Assembly: GCF_025506275.1 (NCBI RefSeq)
Contig: NZ_QYCP01000093.1
Span: forward strand, 186,001-250,000
DNA length: 64,000 bases
Reading direction: 5' to 3'
Source of the DNA: Brevibacterium permense
GTDB taxonomy: Bacteria > Actinomycetota > Actinomycetes > Actinomycetales > Brevibacteriaceae
Of the stretch, positions 8,471 to 16,304 are shown one piece after another; the first letter of the stretch is position 1; each line of letters begins with the position of its first letter. The position numbers and the translations under genes are program-made. The notes under the pieces are model-generated. The model was given only the letters and a program-made list of their open reading frames with translations. It did not search any database and was not told where the DNA came from.

Positions 8471-8932
8471 ATGACCCAGCCCATCGGCAACCCGTCACAC
8501 ATCGGCAATCTGGATGCCAGCCAACTCGGCCCGCAGCCGACCTATCTGCCCGACGACCACCCGGACGTCGATGCTCGCAAGCGCATCGACGCAGGTGAAG
8601 AGCCCATCGATGTAGCGACCGCACTGCCGGCCTCGTCCCTGGCGTGGGCAGAACTCGCCGATGAAGCGCACCGGGAAGGCCGCCTCGTCGACGCCTATGC
8701 CTACGCCCGCGTCGGCTACCACCGCGGACTCGATGCCCTGCGCGCCGCCGGTTGGCGCGGCGCGGGGCCGATCCCGTATTCGCACGAGGTCAACCGCGGA
8801 TTCCTCCGCGCGCTCTACGCGCTCGGCCGTGCCGCCGGAGCGATCGGCGAAGGCGAGGAAGCCGCACGCATCGAAGAATTCCTGCACTCGTCCGACCCGA
8901 AGGCTGTGGAAGCCATCGGCCGCGGGGAGTAG
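8471..8932 (+). CDS. DUF3151 family protein
   Basis: A 153-residue soluble protein of unknown function typical of actinobacteria. The conserved family blocks are visible: LPDDHPDV near residue 26, SSLAWAELADEA near 55, AYAYARVGYHRGLDALR near 78 and PYSHEVNRGFLRALYALGRAA near 103. The start has AAGGAG seven bases upstream. In several actinobacteria this gene lies close to purA; here purA is 19 kb away, with accessory modules in between. No catalytic residues can be proposed. Confidence 0.85.
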   Translation: MTQPIGNPSHIGNLDASQLGPQPTYLPDDHPDVDARKRIDAGEEPIDVATALPASSLAWAELADEAHREGRLVDAYAYARVGYHRGLDALRAAGWRGAGPIPYSHEVNRGFLRALYALGRAAGAIGEGEEAARIEEFLHSSDPKAVEAIGRGE

Positions 8933-8956
8933 CCCCGCCGCAGCTTTTTCGGACAC

Positions 8957-9000
8957 ATCGGCCTTCGTGGTGCGTGAGCAAACGCACCACGGAGGCCGAT
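8957..9000 (+). terminator. 19-bp stem hairpin after the DUF3151 gene
   Basis: Arms at 8957-8975 and 8982-9000 are complementary at 18 of 19 positions around a 6-base loop (GAGCAA). The stem starts 24 bases after the DUF3151 stop. There is no long T run, as is common for actinobacterial terminators. It ends 35 bases before the next start codon. Confidence 0.7.
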
Positions 9001-9035
9001 TGTGCTTGTCGGCAGGGCGGCGTAGAACTATATGA

Positions 9036-10535
9036 ATGGGTAATGTTTCCGAGACGGTCATGACGGCAGAGCAGCGCAAGATCCTGGCGGTGATGCTCGT
9101 ACCGATGTTCATGTCGCTGCTGAGCGTGTCGATCGTCAACGTCATCCTCCCCGACATGCAACGCTCGATCGGCGCCTCGAACTCGGCGATCCAGTGGGTG
9201 CTCTCGGGCTATACGCTCGCATTCGGCGTGCTCCTCGTGGCCGCCGGTCGAGCCGGCGACCTCTTCGGCCGTGGTCGGCTCTTCGTCATCGGCGTCGGCG
9301 TCTTCGCTCTCGGTTCCCTCATCTCAGGACTGTCCCCGGACCCGCTCGTGCTCAACATCGCCCGTGTCGTCATGGGCCTCGGCTCCGGCCTGCTCAGCCC
9401 TCAGGGCGTGGGGATGCTCCAGCAGTACTTCCACGGCCAGGTGCGCGGTCGCGCCTTCGGGATGTTCGGCACGATCGTCGGCGTCTCCGTAGGCATCGGC
9501 CCTGTCCTCGGCGGTGGACTCATCGCTGTTCTCGGCGACGAGTGGGGGTGGCGTTCGGCGTTCCTCATCAACGTGCCGATCGCCCTGGCCGCGATCATCC
9601 TCGGCCGGCTCTGGCTGCCGCAGAGCGCCTGGGTCGGCACCGGCACCGAGTCCGACACCGATTCCGAGTCCGGCACCGAGTCCGACTCGAACGGCAGAAG
9701 TCGGGCCGACTTCGATCCGGTCGGGCTCGTTCTGCTCGGCGTGGGCACTCTGCTGGTCATGCTGCCCTTCCTCGAGCGCAGCGCAGGTGCTTGGATCTAT
9801 GCCCTCGTCCCGGTCGGCGTCGCCGTCGTCTGGCTGTGGGCGCGATGGGAGAACCGATACTCTCGCCGAGGCGGATCACCGATGGTCGACATGCAGCTGT
9901 TCCGGACACGCAGCTTCGCCTACGGGGCGTCGCTGACGTCCATGTATTTCGTCGGTATGCCCGGCATCTGGGTCATCGTGGCGCTCTATTTGCAGAACGG
10001 TCTCGGATTCCCTGCCCTCCACGCAGGCCTCGTCGGTCTGCCCTCGGCGCTGCTCTCGGCCATCGCCGCACAGGCGGCCGGCCGTGTCGTGCTCACCTTC
10101 GGTCGGAAGATGGTCGTCCTCGGGGTCGCAATCGGTCTGACCGGGGTCGTCGCCTCGGCGCTCCTCGTGCTGGCACATGAGGCCTGGGGGATCAGCATCT
10201 GGTGGCTGCTCCTCACGCTCGGGGTCACCGGCCTCGGGCAGGGCATGGCGATCAGCCCGAATCAGACGCTCACTCTGGCTGAAGTGCCCGTCGAGTATGC
10301 GGGCAGCTCCGGCGGCGTTATGCAGACCGGGCAGCGGGTGGGCACGGCCATCGGCATCGCGATCGTCACTGCTGTGTTCTTCGTCGTCCAGCCTCTGGCC
10401 GGCTACGGCGCCGCCATCGTTGCGGGCTTCGGGTTCATTGCGCTCGTCATCGTCTTCGCCGGAATCATCGGACTGGTCGATCTTGCTCGCGGTCGGGCCA
10501 GGGCCCGGCAGGAGGGGCAGACGGTCAGGAGCTGA
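9036..10535 (+). CDS. DHA2-type MFS drug exporter
   Basis: A 499-residue major facilitator protein with about 14 helices. The sequence SIVNVILPDMQRSIGAS replaces the usual LDxTVVNVALP of the DHA2 family, GRAGDLFGRGRLF is the motif-A loop, and GPVLGGGLIAVLGDEWGWR is the antiporter motif C. The loop after helix 6 holds an acidic Thr/Glu/Ser/Asp repeat coded by a 30-bp tandem repeat. The probable role is proton-driven efflux of a toxic compound. It ends 84 bases before the convergent ArsR-like gene, which could regulate it. A start at the internal ATG (9060) is also possible. Confidence 0.87.
   Translation: MGNVSETVMTAEQRKILAVMLVPMFMSLLSVSIVNVILPDMQRSIGASNSAIQWVLSGYTLAFGVLLVAAGRAGDLFGRGRLFVIGVGVFALGSLISGLSPDPLVLNIARVVMGLGSGLLSPQGVGMLQQYFHGQVRGRAFGMFGTIVGVSVGIGPVLGGGLIAVLGDEWGWRSAFLINVPIALAAIILGRLWLPQSAWVGTGTESDTDSESGTESDSNGRSRADFDPVGLVLLGVGTLLVMLPFLERSAGAWIYALVPVGVAVVWLWARWENRYSRRGGSPMVDMQLFRTRSFAYGASLTSMYFVGMPGIWVIVALYLQNGLGFPALHAGLVGLPSALLSAIAAQAAGRVVLTFGRKMVVLGVAIGLTGVVASALLVLAHEAWGISIWWLLLTLGVTGLGQGMAISPNQTLTLAEVPVEYAGSSGGVMQTGQRVGTAIGIAIVTAVFFVVQPLAGYGAAIVAGFGFIALVIVFAGIIGLVDLARGRARARQEGQTVRS
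9640..9689 (+). repeat. 30-bp imperfect tandem repeat inside MFS gene
   Basis: CCGGCACCGAGTCCGAC occurs at 9640-9656 and again at 9670-9686, giving a 30-bp period. The period is in frame, so it encodes ten-residue acidic repeats in the cytoplasmic loop of the exporter. It is likely prone to length variation by slippage. Confidence 0.75.
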
Positions 10536-10619
10536 GCCCCGCCTCGTCGGTCCAGCCGGCTCACAGCGATGTGGGCGTTGTCTCGTCTGGGGGATGGGCG
10601 GGCTTGAGCGAGGACGGAG

Positions 10620-10943
10620 CTATGACGTCGGTTTCTCGATGTCCTGGGCGGCGAACACGGCGTCGAGGAGGCCAGGGAAGCGGGCGTCGAGGTCATCCTT
10701 GCGCAGGGTGTTCATGATCTTCGTGCCCTCGTACTCCTGGCGGATCACTCCCGCTTCGCGCAGAGTGCGGAAGTGGTAGGTCGCCGTGGACTTCGACACC
10801 GGCAGCTCGAAGGTCGCGCACGCGTGATCGCCGAATGCGTCGTTGAGCTTGCAGGCGACGGTGCGGCGAACCGGGTCGGCGAGTGCGGCCAGCACGGTGT
10901 CGAGTCTCATCTCGTCCTTGCTGGGGTGGTCAAGTGTGCGCAT
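10620..10943 (-). CDS. ArsR/HTH_20-type winged-helix repressor
   Basis: A 107-residue DNA-binding protein. RLDTVLAALADPVRRTVACKL is the typical first helices, followed by the recognition helix region SKSTATYHFRTLREAGVI and the beta-wing EYEGTKIMNTLR. No metal-binding CxC is present at the alpha-3 site, so a metal sensor role is not supported. The start at 10943 is chosen for its GGGAGG; upstream in-frame sequence lacks family similarity. It is divergent from the Old Yellow Enzyme gene, and the shared 160-bp intergenic region has repeated TACGAA motifs, so it most likely controls that enzyme and itself. Confidence 0.85.
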   Translation of the reverse strand: MRTLDHPSKDEMRLDTVLAALADPVRRTVACKLNDAFGDHACATFELPVSKSTATYHFRTLREAGVIRQEYEGTKIMNTLRKDDLDARFPGLLDAVFAAQDIEKPTS

Positions 10944-10994
10944 AAGGAGCCTCCCTTCTCGCCATCGTGTCGGTCTGATGTCGTGCCCCTCTAT

Positions 10995-11055
10995 TGTACG
11001 AAACATTTGGTAGTACGAAATTCATCGTAGTAAAGTGCGAACTCGAAGTACGAAG
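10995..11055. promoter_or_regulatory. Repeated GTACGAA sites between regulator and OYE genes
   Basis: TGTACGAAA (10995-11003), AGTACGAAA (11012-11020) and AGTACGAAG (11047-11055) are three same-strand copies, with TTCATCGTA between them giving an inverted partner. The spacing of the first two is 17 bases. These are the best candidates for binding sites of the divergent ArsR-like repressor. Confidence 0.55.
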
Positions 11056-11102
11056 AATCTCATACTTCCAATCGACTACTTTCGACGAGATCACGAGGTG
11101 CC

Positions 11103-12179
11103 ATGTCTCATCTGCTGTTCGAACCGCTCACACTGCGCGGCCTGACCTTCCGCAATCGGATCTGGGTTCCGCCCATGTGCCAGTACTCCGTCGAGACTCT
11201 TGACGGGGTCCCCGCTCCTTGGCACACCGTCCACTACGGCGCCATGGCCAGAGGAGGAGCCGGCGCCGTCATCGTCGAAGCCACTGGGGTCACTCCGGAG
11301 GCACGCATCTCGGCCAAGGATCTGGGACTGTGGAACGACGAACAGCGCGACGCCTTCGTCCCCGTCGTCGACTTCCTCCACTCGCAGGGCACCGCTGCGG
11401 GCATCCAGCTCGCCCACGCCGGTCGCAAGGCCTCGACCTATCCGGAATGGGGAACTGACCACGACGGCAGCCTGCCCGTCGACGAAGGCGGTTGGCAGAC
11501 CGTGGCTCCATCCGAACTGGCCTTCGACGGACTCGCCGAACCGCGTGCGTTGACTGAGGCAGAGATCGCCGAGGTGGTCGAGGCCTTCCGGTCCTCGGCT
11601 TGCCGGGCGATCGAGGCAGGGTTCGACTTCGTCGAGATCCACGCTGCACACGGATACCTCCTCCATGAGTTCCTGTCGCCCCTGAGCAATTCGCGCACCG
11701 ACTCCTACGGCGGAACCTTGGAGAACCGGGCCCGACTGCTGCTCGAGATCGTCGATGCCACCCGCGCCGAGGTGGGCGAGGACGTTCCCGTGTTCGTGCG
11801 CCTGTCCGCGACGGATTGGACCGACGGCGGGCTCACACTCGACGACACCGTCCAGGTCGCCGGACGGCTCAAGGAGCACGGCGTCGACCTCATCGACGTC
11901 TCCTCCGGCGGCAATGTGATGGCGTCGATTCCCGTCGGCCCCGGCTATCAGACGACCTTGGCCGCCGGCGTGCGTCAGGGATCGGGACTGCCGACCGCGG
12001 CCGTCGGCCTCATCAGCGAACCGTTCCAGGGCGAGCACATTCTGGCCACTGGCCAGGCCGATGCGATCCTCGTGGGCCGTGAGTACCTGCGCGACCCGAA
12101 TTTCGCGCTGCGCGCCGCCGACGCACTGCGCTTCGACATCGACTATCGCCCGGCTCAGTACCACCGCGCCTATCGGTGA
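11103..12179 (+). CDS. Old Yellow Enzyme, YqjM class (NADPH:flavin oxidoreductase)
   Basis: A 358-residue FMN TIM barrel that reduces activated C=C bonds or similar electrophiles. It carries PPMCQYS at the start (the Cys near residue 25 is diagnostic of the thermophilic-like YqjM class), HYGAMARGGAGAVIVEATGV, IQLAHAGRKAS, and the signature VEIHAAHGYLLHEFLSP followed by SNSRTDSYGGTLENR, which includes the substrate-binding His pair. FMN phosphate contacts are in the VGREYLRDP end. Single gene, divergent from its likely regulator, probably induced by an electrophile such as a quinone or unsaturated aldehyde. Confidence 0.92.
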   Translation: MSHLLFEPLTLRGLTFRNRIWVPPMCQYSVETLDGVPAPWHTVHYGAMARGGAGAVIVEATGVTPEARISAKDLGLWNDEQRDAFVPVVDFLHSQGTAAGIQLAHAGRKASTYPEWGTDHDGSLPVDEGGWQTVAPSELAFDGLAEPRALTEAEIAEVVEAFRSSACRAIEAGFDFVEIHAAHGYLLHEFLSPLSNSRTDSYGGTLENRARLLLEIVDATRAEVGEDVPVFVRLSATDWTDGGLTLDDTVQVAGRLKEHGVDLIDVSSGGNVMASIPVGPGYQTTLAAGVRQGSGLPTAAVGLISEPFQGEHILATGQADAILVGREYLRDPNFALRAADALRFDIDYRPAQYHRAYR

Positions 12180-12226
12180 GCTGAGCTCAATTCGCTGGAG
12201 CGGCTCGGCGCTCACACGCTGACGGT

Positions 12227-12280
12227 CCAGTTGAAGTCGCACGGCACATGTTCAAATGTGTGCTGTTCGACTTCAACTGG
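12227..12280. terminator. Hairpin between convergent OYE and crcB genes
   Basis: CCAGTTGAAGTCG (12227-12239) pairs perfectly with CGACTTCAACTGG (12268-12280). The 28-base interior adds a second stem (GCACAT with ATGTGTGC). Lying between two convergent genes, it can serve either strand. No T run is present. Confidence 0.6.
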
Positions 12281-12362
12281 GCCGTTCGGCATCTGCGTGG
12301 ACAGCGCCGCGCCGAGGGTGGGCGTGTGGAGATGCGGCCGAGCCCGGAACGGTCGGTCGTAT

Positions 12363-12740
12363 CTAAGCCAGGCCGCCGAGCCACATTCCGATCGCAGCAG
12401 ACGTCGTGGCGAGGACGAGGGTGCCGAACCCGTTGACCAGGCCCGCCGCCCAGCGACGTTCCTGGAGAAGTCGAACTGTTTCGAAGCTCGCCGTCGAAAA
12501 CGTCGTATAGCCGCCGAGGAATCCTGTGCCGAGCACCAGGTGCCAGGCTTCCGGCAGCAGATTCGCCCCGGCCAGTCCGGTCAGCAGTCCGAGCACGAGC
12601 GATCCCGAGACATTGATGATGATCGTTCCCCACGGCAGGGCCGTGCTCACGCGGGACTTGATGAGTCCGTCGATCAGCATTCGTGATGAGGCGCCGAGTC
12701 CGCCGGCGGAGGCAAGGGCGATGAAGACCAGCGGGGTCAT
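12363..12740 (-). CDS. crcB: Fluoride channel subunit CrcB/FluC, second copy
   Basis: A 125-residue four-helix membrane protein that expels fluoride. It shows ALASAGGLGASSRML near the start (GxxxR), IIINVSGSLVLGLL (Asn of the pore) and GTGFLGGYTTFSTASFE, the diagnostic FluC signature with the phenylalanine-box region. The ATG overlaps the stop of the first crcB by four bases. Tandem crcB genes in Gram-positives usually encode a heterodimeric channel in which the two subunits have opposite membrane orientations. Confidence 0.93.
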   Translation of the reverse strand: MTPLVFIALASAGGLGASSRMLIDGLIKSRVSTALPWGTIIINVSGSLVLGLLTGLAGANLLPEAWHLVLGTGFLGGYTTFSTASFETVRLLQERRWAAGLVNGFGTLVLATTSAAIGMWLGGLA

Positions 12741-13279
12741 CGGGCACTTCCCGGGTGACGGTCCGTAGAGACACCGGGACCGGCATCCGCGGCGTCCTCG
12801 TCCCGGACATCGGGTTCGATCGGCAGATCGTCGGTCCCCTCGTCGACCTCACCGGCGCCTCGACGCAGCGTCGTCGCCGTGGCGATGCCGGCGAACGTGG
12901 CGAGACCGCCGATGAGTACCGTGCCCACCGCGTAGGCAAGACCGATGCCGGGGCTGCTCGCACCGCCCGGATCCGCGCCGAGGAGGCCAGCGGTATCCGC
13001 GGTCAGCGCGCTGTACGTGGTGAAACCGCCCATGAAACCGGTGCCGACCAACATCCGCGCTCGGCGACGCCACCCTTCATCTGGACCGCTGCGCGCCAGG
13101 AAATCCAACAGCAGGCCGAGCAGGAACGCCCCGAGGATGTTCACCGTGAAGATCGCCCACGGCACATCGCCGAGGGGCGGCAGGCTCAGGCTGATCGCCT
13201 CACGTGCCGCGGTTCCGAGCGCGCCGCCGAGGAATGCGAGCCCCAGATAGGACGGGCGCAGGTGGACCGGCCGGGTCAC
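12737..13279 (-). CDS. crcB: Fluoride channel subunit CrcB/FluC, first copy
   Basis: This paralogue has the same four-helix core: LGGALGTAAREAISL, FTVNILGAFLLGLLLDF and GTGFMGGFTTYSALTADT. It is longer (180 residues) because of an acidic cytoplasmic C-terminal tail of about 45 residues (Glu/Asp-rich, ending PGSAR) that is absent from typical 120-130-residue family members. The start overlaps the UspA stop by four bases and its stop overlaps the next crcB, so the three genes are one coupled operon. Confidence 0.92.
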   Translation of the reverse strand: MTRPVHLRPSYLGLAFLGGALGTAAREAISLSLPPLGDVPWAIFTVNILGAFLLGLLLDFLARSGPDEGWRRRARMLVGTGFMGGFTTYSALTADTAGLLGADPGGASSPGIGLAYAVGTVLIGGLATFAGIATATTLRRGAGEVDEGTDDLPIEPDVRDEDAADAGPGVSTDRHPGSAR

Positions 13280-13869
13280 TGCTCGCCCTCGCCGGTTTGA
13301 GGCTCAGCAGTGGGGAAAGCGCCCGGGGGCGGCGACGTCGCAGGAGCTTCGGGGTCGTCCATGCCGCCGGTGCCTGTCGCCAGCGGAACGACGACGAGGG
13401 GGCGATGCTGGAGCCTGGACAGTTGGATCGCGACCGAGCCGTTGAAGAACTCATGCAATGAGCCGCGAACACCTGCGCGACGGACGCCGAGGATGATCAT
13501 GCGGGCATCGAGCGCCTCGGCGAGTCTGTCGAGTTCCTGTGTCGGTGACCCGGCCAGTGCTCGGGTCGACCAGGCGACATTCGTGCCTTCCAGAGCGGCA
13601 GCGATGCGGTTCTGGAGTTCTGGGTCGAACTCGGTGGCCGCCTCGTCGGTGGTGTCCGGATCGATGGGCATCGAGAGCGCGGAGCCGTCGGGACGAGTCT
13701 CAACGGTGTAGCGGGAGTCGTCGACACGGGCACAGACGAGCTCGGCGTCGAAATGGGCGGCGTAGTCCGCAGCGGCGGCGATCACCTCGGTGGGCTGATC
13801 GGGGACGACGCCGAGGACGATGCGGGCGCGTGGCGGCCCGTCGTATTTCGGAGCGGGGCTGGCGGTCAT
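13276..13869 (-). CDS. UspA-domain universal stress protein
   Basis: A 197-residue protein with one Usp domain. ARIVLGVVPD starts the first strand; the ATP-binding pattern GVRRAGVRGSLHEFFNGSVA sits near residues 137-156 and LVVVPL ends the fold. A 35-residue Pro/Ala/Glu tail follows. The start ATG at 13869 is preceded by an AGGAGAGACC purine tract on the minus strand. It leads the operon with the two fluoride channels, which suggests a role in stress linked to fluoride or energy charge; this is inference from context only. An in-frame extension to 14166 crosses the direct repeat at 13972 and is not used. Confidence 0.87.
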   Translation of the reverse strand: MTASPAPKYDGPPRARIVLGVVPDQPTEVIAAAADYAAHFDAELVCARVDDSRYTVETRPDGSALSMPIDPDTTDEAATEFDPELQNRIAAALEGTNVAWSTRALAGSPTQELDRLAEALDARMIILGVRRAGVRGSLHEFFNGSVAIQLSRLQHRPLVVVPLATGTGGMDDPEAPATSPPPGAFPTAEPQTGEGEQ

Positions 13870-14183
13870 GGTCTCTCCTACCTTTCGGGCATGCTGAAGC
13901 CGGTCGAGGTAGGGACTGTTGTCGACTGCGGACTCTTGAACACCATCACGAGTCCTGCGCCGAGGTTGGGTACGGCGAGCCCCACCGCCGTGCCGCGACA
14001 GGCGCGACGTCTTCATTGTGCCACAGAGTGGGAGTGCAGGCGGGTGCGCCTGATCGAGGTTGGCAAAAGTGGTGGCACTGCACCTGACATGGTTTCGCGG
14101 CATCCGGAAGCACGCTAGGTCATGGAACGATAGAGTACTGACGTTTCTATGCCCGCTGGCGCACAAGAAGATTGGATGCCTTT
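13870..14183. other. Gene-free island boundary, left side
   Basis: About 310 bases without a supported gene between UspA (leftward) and the MarR gene (rightward). It holds the left copy of the long direct repeat (13972-14026) and, toward 14100-14180, AT-richer sequence likely to carry the MarR promoter. No tRNA or integrase lies here. Confidence 0.5.
13972..14026 (+). repeat. Left copy of 54/55-bp direct repeat flanking the catabolic island
   Basis: Starts ACGGCGAGCC and ends ATTGTGCCACAG. The first 26 bases are identical to those at 22792-22817; after a one-base indel both share CAGGCGCGACG, then differ over about five bases, and share the last 12. The partner is in the same orientation 8.8 kb away, just past the last gene of the island. 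Confidence 0.85.
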
Positions 14184-14678
14184 ATGGACGACGCCCCGCA
14201 TGTAGAAGGTGGCGCGAGCACTCAGCCGCTGCAAATAACCGAGCTTCTCTCGTTCCGAGTGCGGCGTCTGGCTAACCTGCTATCAGCCAGCGCGGGGCCT
14301 CGATTCCGACGGGAGTTCGACGTTAGTCTTCCCGAGTGGCGGACCTTGGCCCTGCTCGGTCAGACGCAGCCGATGACTGTGAACAAGTTGGCTCGTTTGG
14401 CTGCGCTCGACAAAGCGCAGATGAGTCGCGTGATTTCGGGACTTGTGGATCGCGGCCTAGTCTCCAAGTCGCTGGGGCCTCGCCGGTCGAGTCAGCTCAC
14501 TCTTACAGATAGCGGGCAATCGCTATTCGAGCAGATTATTGCAGCCGCAAATGAGCGAGATCAGACGGTGCTTGCGATCTTGGAGCCTGAGGAACGTGAG
14601 GTTCTGGACCGAGCTCTCAACAAGCTTGCCGACGTCGCAATCGTCCTCGAGCACCATGAGCACGAGACCCCAGGGTGA
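14184..14678 (+). CDS. MarR-family transcriptional regulator
   Basis: A 164-residue winged-helix dimer. After helix LLSFRVRRLANLLSAS comes FDVSLPEWRTLALLG, the recognition segment LARLAALDKAQMSRVISGLVDRGLV, and the wing GPRRSSQLTLTDSGQSLF; a long C-terminal dimer helix follows. An upstream in-frame TTG (14172) is possible, but the ATG at 14184 fits better with the family start. It is the first gene of the island, same strand as the importer and enzymes. Two matching TGTTGA-N5-TCAACA palindromes lie in front of the importer and of the operon; these are its likely operators. The ligand is probably the free acid or its CoA ester. Confidence 0.88.
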   Translation: MDDAPHVEGGASTQPLQITELLSFRVRRLANLLSASAGPRFRREFDVSLPEWRTLALLGQTQPMTVNKLARLAALDKAQMSRVISGLVDRGLVSKSLGPRRSSQLTLTDSGQSLFEQIIAAANERDQTVLAILEPEEREVLDRALNKLADVAIVLEHHEHETPG

Positions 14679-14725
14679 GGTGACCTAGTCAGAGTTTCGG
14701 AGACGAGCTTCTTTGTGTTGATTTT

Positions 14726-14746
14726 AGTGTTGACAAACTCAACACT
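14726..14746. promoter_or_regulatory. MarR-type operator before importer gene
   Basis: Perfect inverted repeat AGTGTTGA, 5-base spacer CAAAC, TCAACACT. The TGTTGA half-site also occurs alone just upstream at 14716-14721. It shares the core TGTTGA-N5-TCAACA with the site at 16242-16264. Confidence 0.75.
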
Positions 14747-14798
14747 GATGGTGAGACTTGAACCACTTAGTTGGAATCAAGGCATTGGGGGCTTGTCC

Positions 14799-16229
14799 AT
14801 GGCGATTGACGCTGCGACAGAGGTGTCGCTGACAGAGAAAAAGCGCATCTACCGAAAGGTGGCTTTGCGGCTAATGCCGCTTCTGGTCATCTGCTATTTC
14901 ATCAGCTTTATCGACAGGACGAACATCGGCATCGCCCAGATCGGACTGGAGCGTGACCTGGGGTTCAGTGAGGCGGTCTATGCATTAGGGGTGAGTTGCT
15001 TTTTCGTTGGATTTATCATCTTCGAGATTCCGTCGAACGCGCTCATGTCCCGTATCGGTGCACGAAAGACCATTGTGCGCATCATGATGCTTTGGGGTTT
15101 GGTCACCATTGCCACGATGTTCATCACTGGACCGGTGACCTTCTATATCGCACGGTTCCTCCTCGGGGTTGCTGAGGCGGGCTTCTTTCCGGGGTGTCTG
15201 CTCTTTCTCTCATACTGGTTCCCCTCTAGTCGGCGAACCGGGATGACTGCGATCTTCTTTATGGCTATTCCGATCTCGGGTGCCGTGGGGTCCGCGATGT
15301 CCGGATGGATCATGAGCGCTTTCGGTGGTGTTGCGGGTCTGGCTGACTGGCAGTGGCTGTTCGTTATCGAGGGCATCCCTCCGCTCATTCTCGCGGGAAT
15401 CGCTTGGCTGGTGCTCTGCGATAGGCCGTCGCAAGCTAAGTGGCTGAGTGGCGCGGAAAAGGCTGTTATTGAGCGGGATCTTGCTGATGACTCAGCGACG
15501 AAGGGCACGGGGCGCGAATCGCACGGTGGACTGCGCGTAGCGCTGCGCGACCCAAGGGTGTGGATCCTTGGTCTTGGCGCCTGTGCAGCGTATACGTTCG
15601 CCAACGCGGTCTCCTTCTGGACGCCGCGCATCATCCATCGCTCCGGTATTGATGATCCGCTTTCGTTGGGCCTGCTCTCGGCCATCCCGCCGATCGGCGG
15701 AATCATCGTGATGCTCCTCGTGGGGCGCCATTCGGACAGAACTCGCGAGCGCCGCTGGCATACGGCTGTGCCGTGGTTGACGGGCATTGCAACGATGTTC
15801 ATCCTCGCGTTCACTCTTGATACGCCGCCGCTTGTGGTTGTCCTGCTCACTGTGATGGCATGCGCGCATTATTCAGGTCTTACGGTCTTCTATTCGATCC
15901 CCTCGATCTATCTGTCGCCGAGGACCGCTGCTACCGGCATTGCCTTTGTCACGGCTGCTGGATCGGTCATGGCGGCTGTGGCTCCGGCGATGCTGGCTGC
16001 AATCCAGGCAATCACCGGCGACATATCCGTGGGCCTAATGGCCAGTGGGCTCATCATTCTGTGTGGAGTCTTCGTTGTGCTGATCGGTATTCCGGCGAAG
16101 TCGCTGCGGGAGGCTGATACCAGGCAGGCGACGGAATTGAATGCTGAGGGCGAGCCGACTGTTGGTCAAAATGGCTGTGGTGATGAGGCTGTGTCGGGGA
16201 GCGTGGCATCAGGCGATGGAGAACGGTGA
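14799..16229 (+). CDS. MFS importer of the anion:cation symporter (ACS) family
   Basis: A 476-residue 12-helix transporter. YFISFIDRTNIGIAQIGLERD in the first helix-loop is the hallmark of the ACS family (phthalate, 4-hydroxyphenylacetate, glucarate permeases), followed by FFVGFIIFEIPSNALMSRIGARK and FLLGVAEAGFFPGCLLFLSYWFP. These carriers take up organic anions with protons, so the island substrate is probably a carboxylate. The ATG at 14799 was chosen because the longer open frame overlaps the operator. Codon choice is looser (more T/A third positions) than in the flanking genes, consistent with acquisition. Confidence 0.87.
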   Translation: MAIDAATEVSLTEKKRIYRKVALRLMPLLVICYFISFIDRTNIGIAQIGLERDLGFSEAVYALGVSCFFVGFIIFEIPSNALMSRIGARKTIVRIMMLWGLVTIATMFITGPVTFYIARFLLGVAEAGFFPGCLLFLSYWFPSSRRTGMTAIFFMAIPISGAVGSAMSGWIMSAFGGVAGLADWQWLFVIEGIPPLILAGIAWLVLCDRPSQAKWLSGAEKAVIERDLADDSATKGTGRESHGGLRVALRDPRVWILGLGACAAYTFANAVSFWTPRIIHRSGIDDPLSLGLLSAIPPIGGIIVMLLVGRHSDRTRERRWHTAVPWLTGIATMFILAFTLDTPPLVVVLLTVMACAHYSGLTVFYSIPSIYLSPRTAATGIAFVTAAGSVMAAVAPAMLAAIQAITGDISVGLMASGLIILCGVFVVLIGIPAKSLREADTRQATELNAEGEPTVGQNGCGDEAVSGSVASGDGER

Positions 16230-16241
16230 GTCCGAATTGCC

Positions 16242-16264
16242 AACTGTTGATTAAGTCAACAGTT
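16242..16264. promoter_or_regulatory. MarR-type operator before the catabolic operon
   Basis: Perfect inverted repeat AACTGTTGA, spacer TTAAG, TCAACAGTT, 40 bases before the first enzyme start. The core matches the operator at 14726-14746, with the same 5-base spacing, which ties the importer and the enzyme operon to one regulator. Confidence 0.78.
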
Positions 16265-16304
16265 ATGCGATAGTCTGCAGCAACGACAAAGGAGAATCAC
16301 CAGA

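Noticed and set aside
13870..14180. Fluoride riboswitch ahead of the UspA-crcB operon
   Set aside because: I looked for the conserved pseudoknot pattern on the minus strand and could not find it; a covariance search would be decisive.
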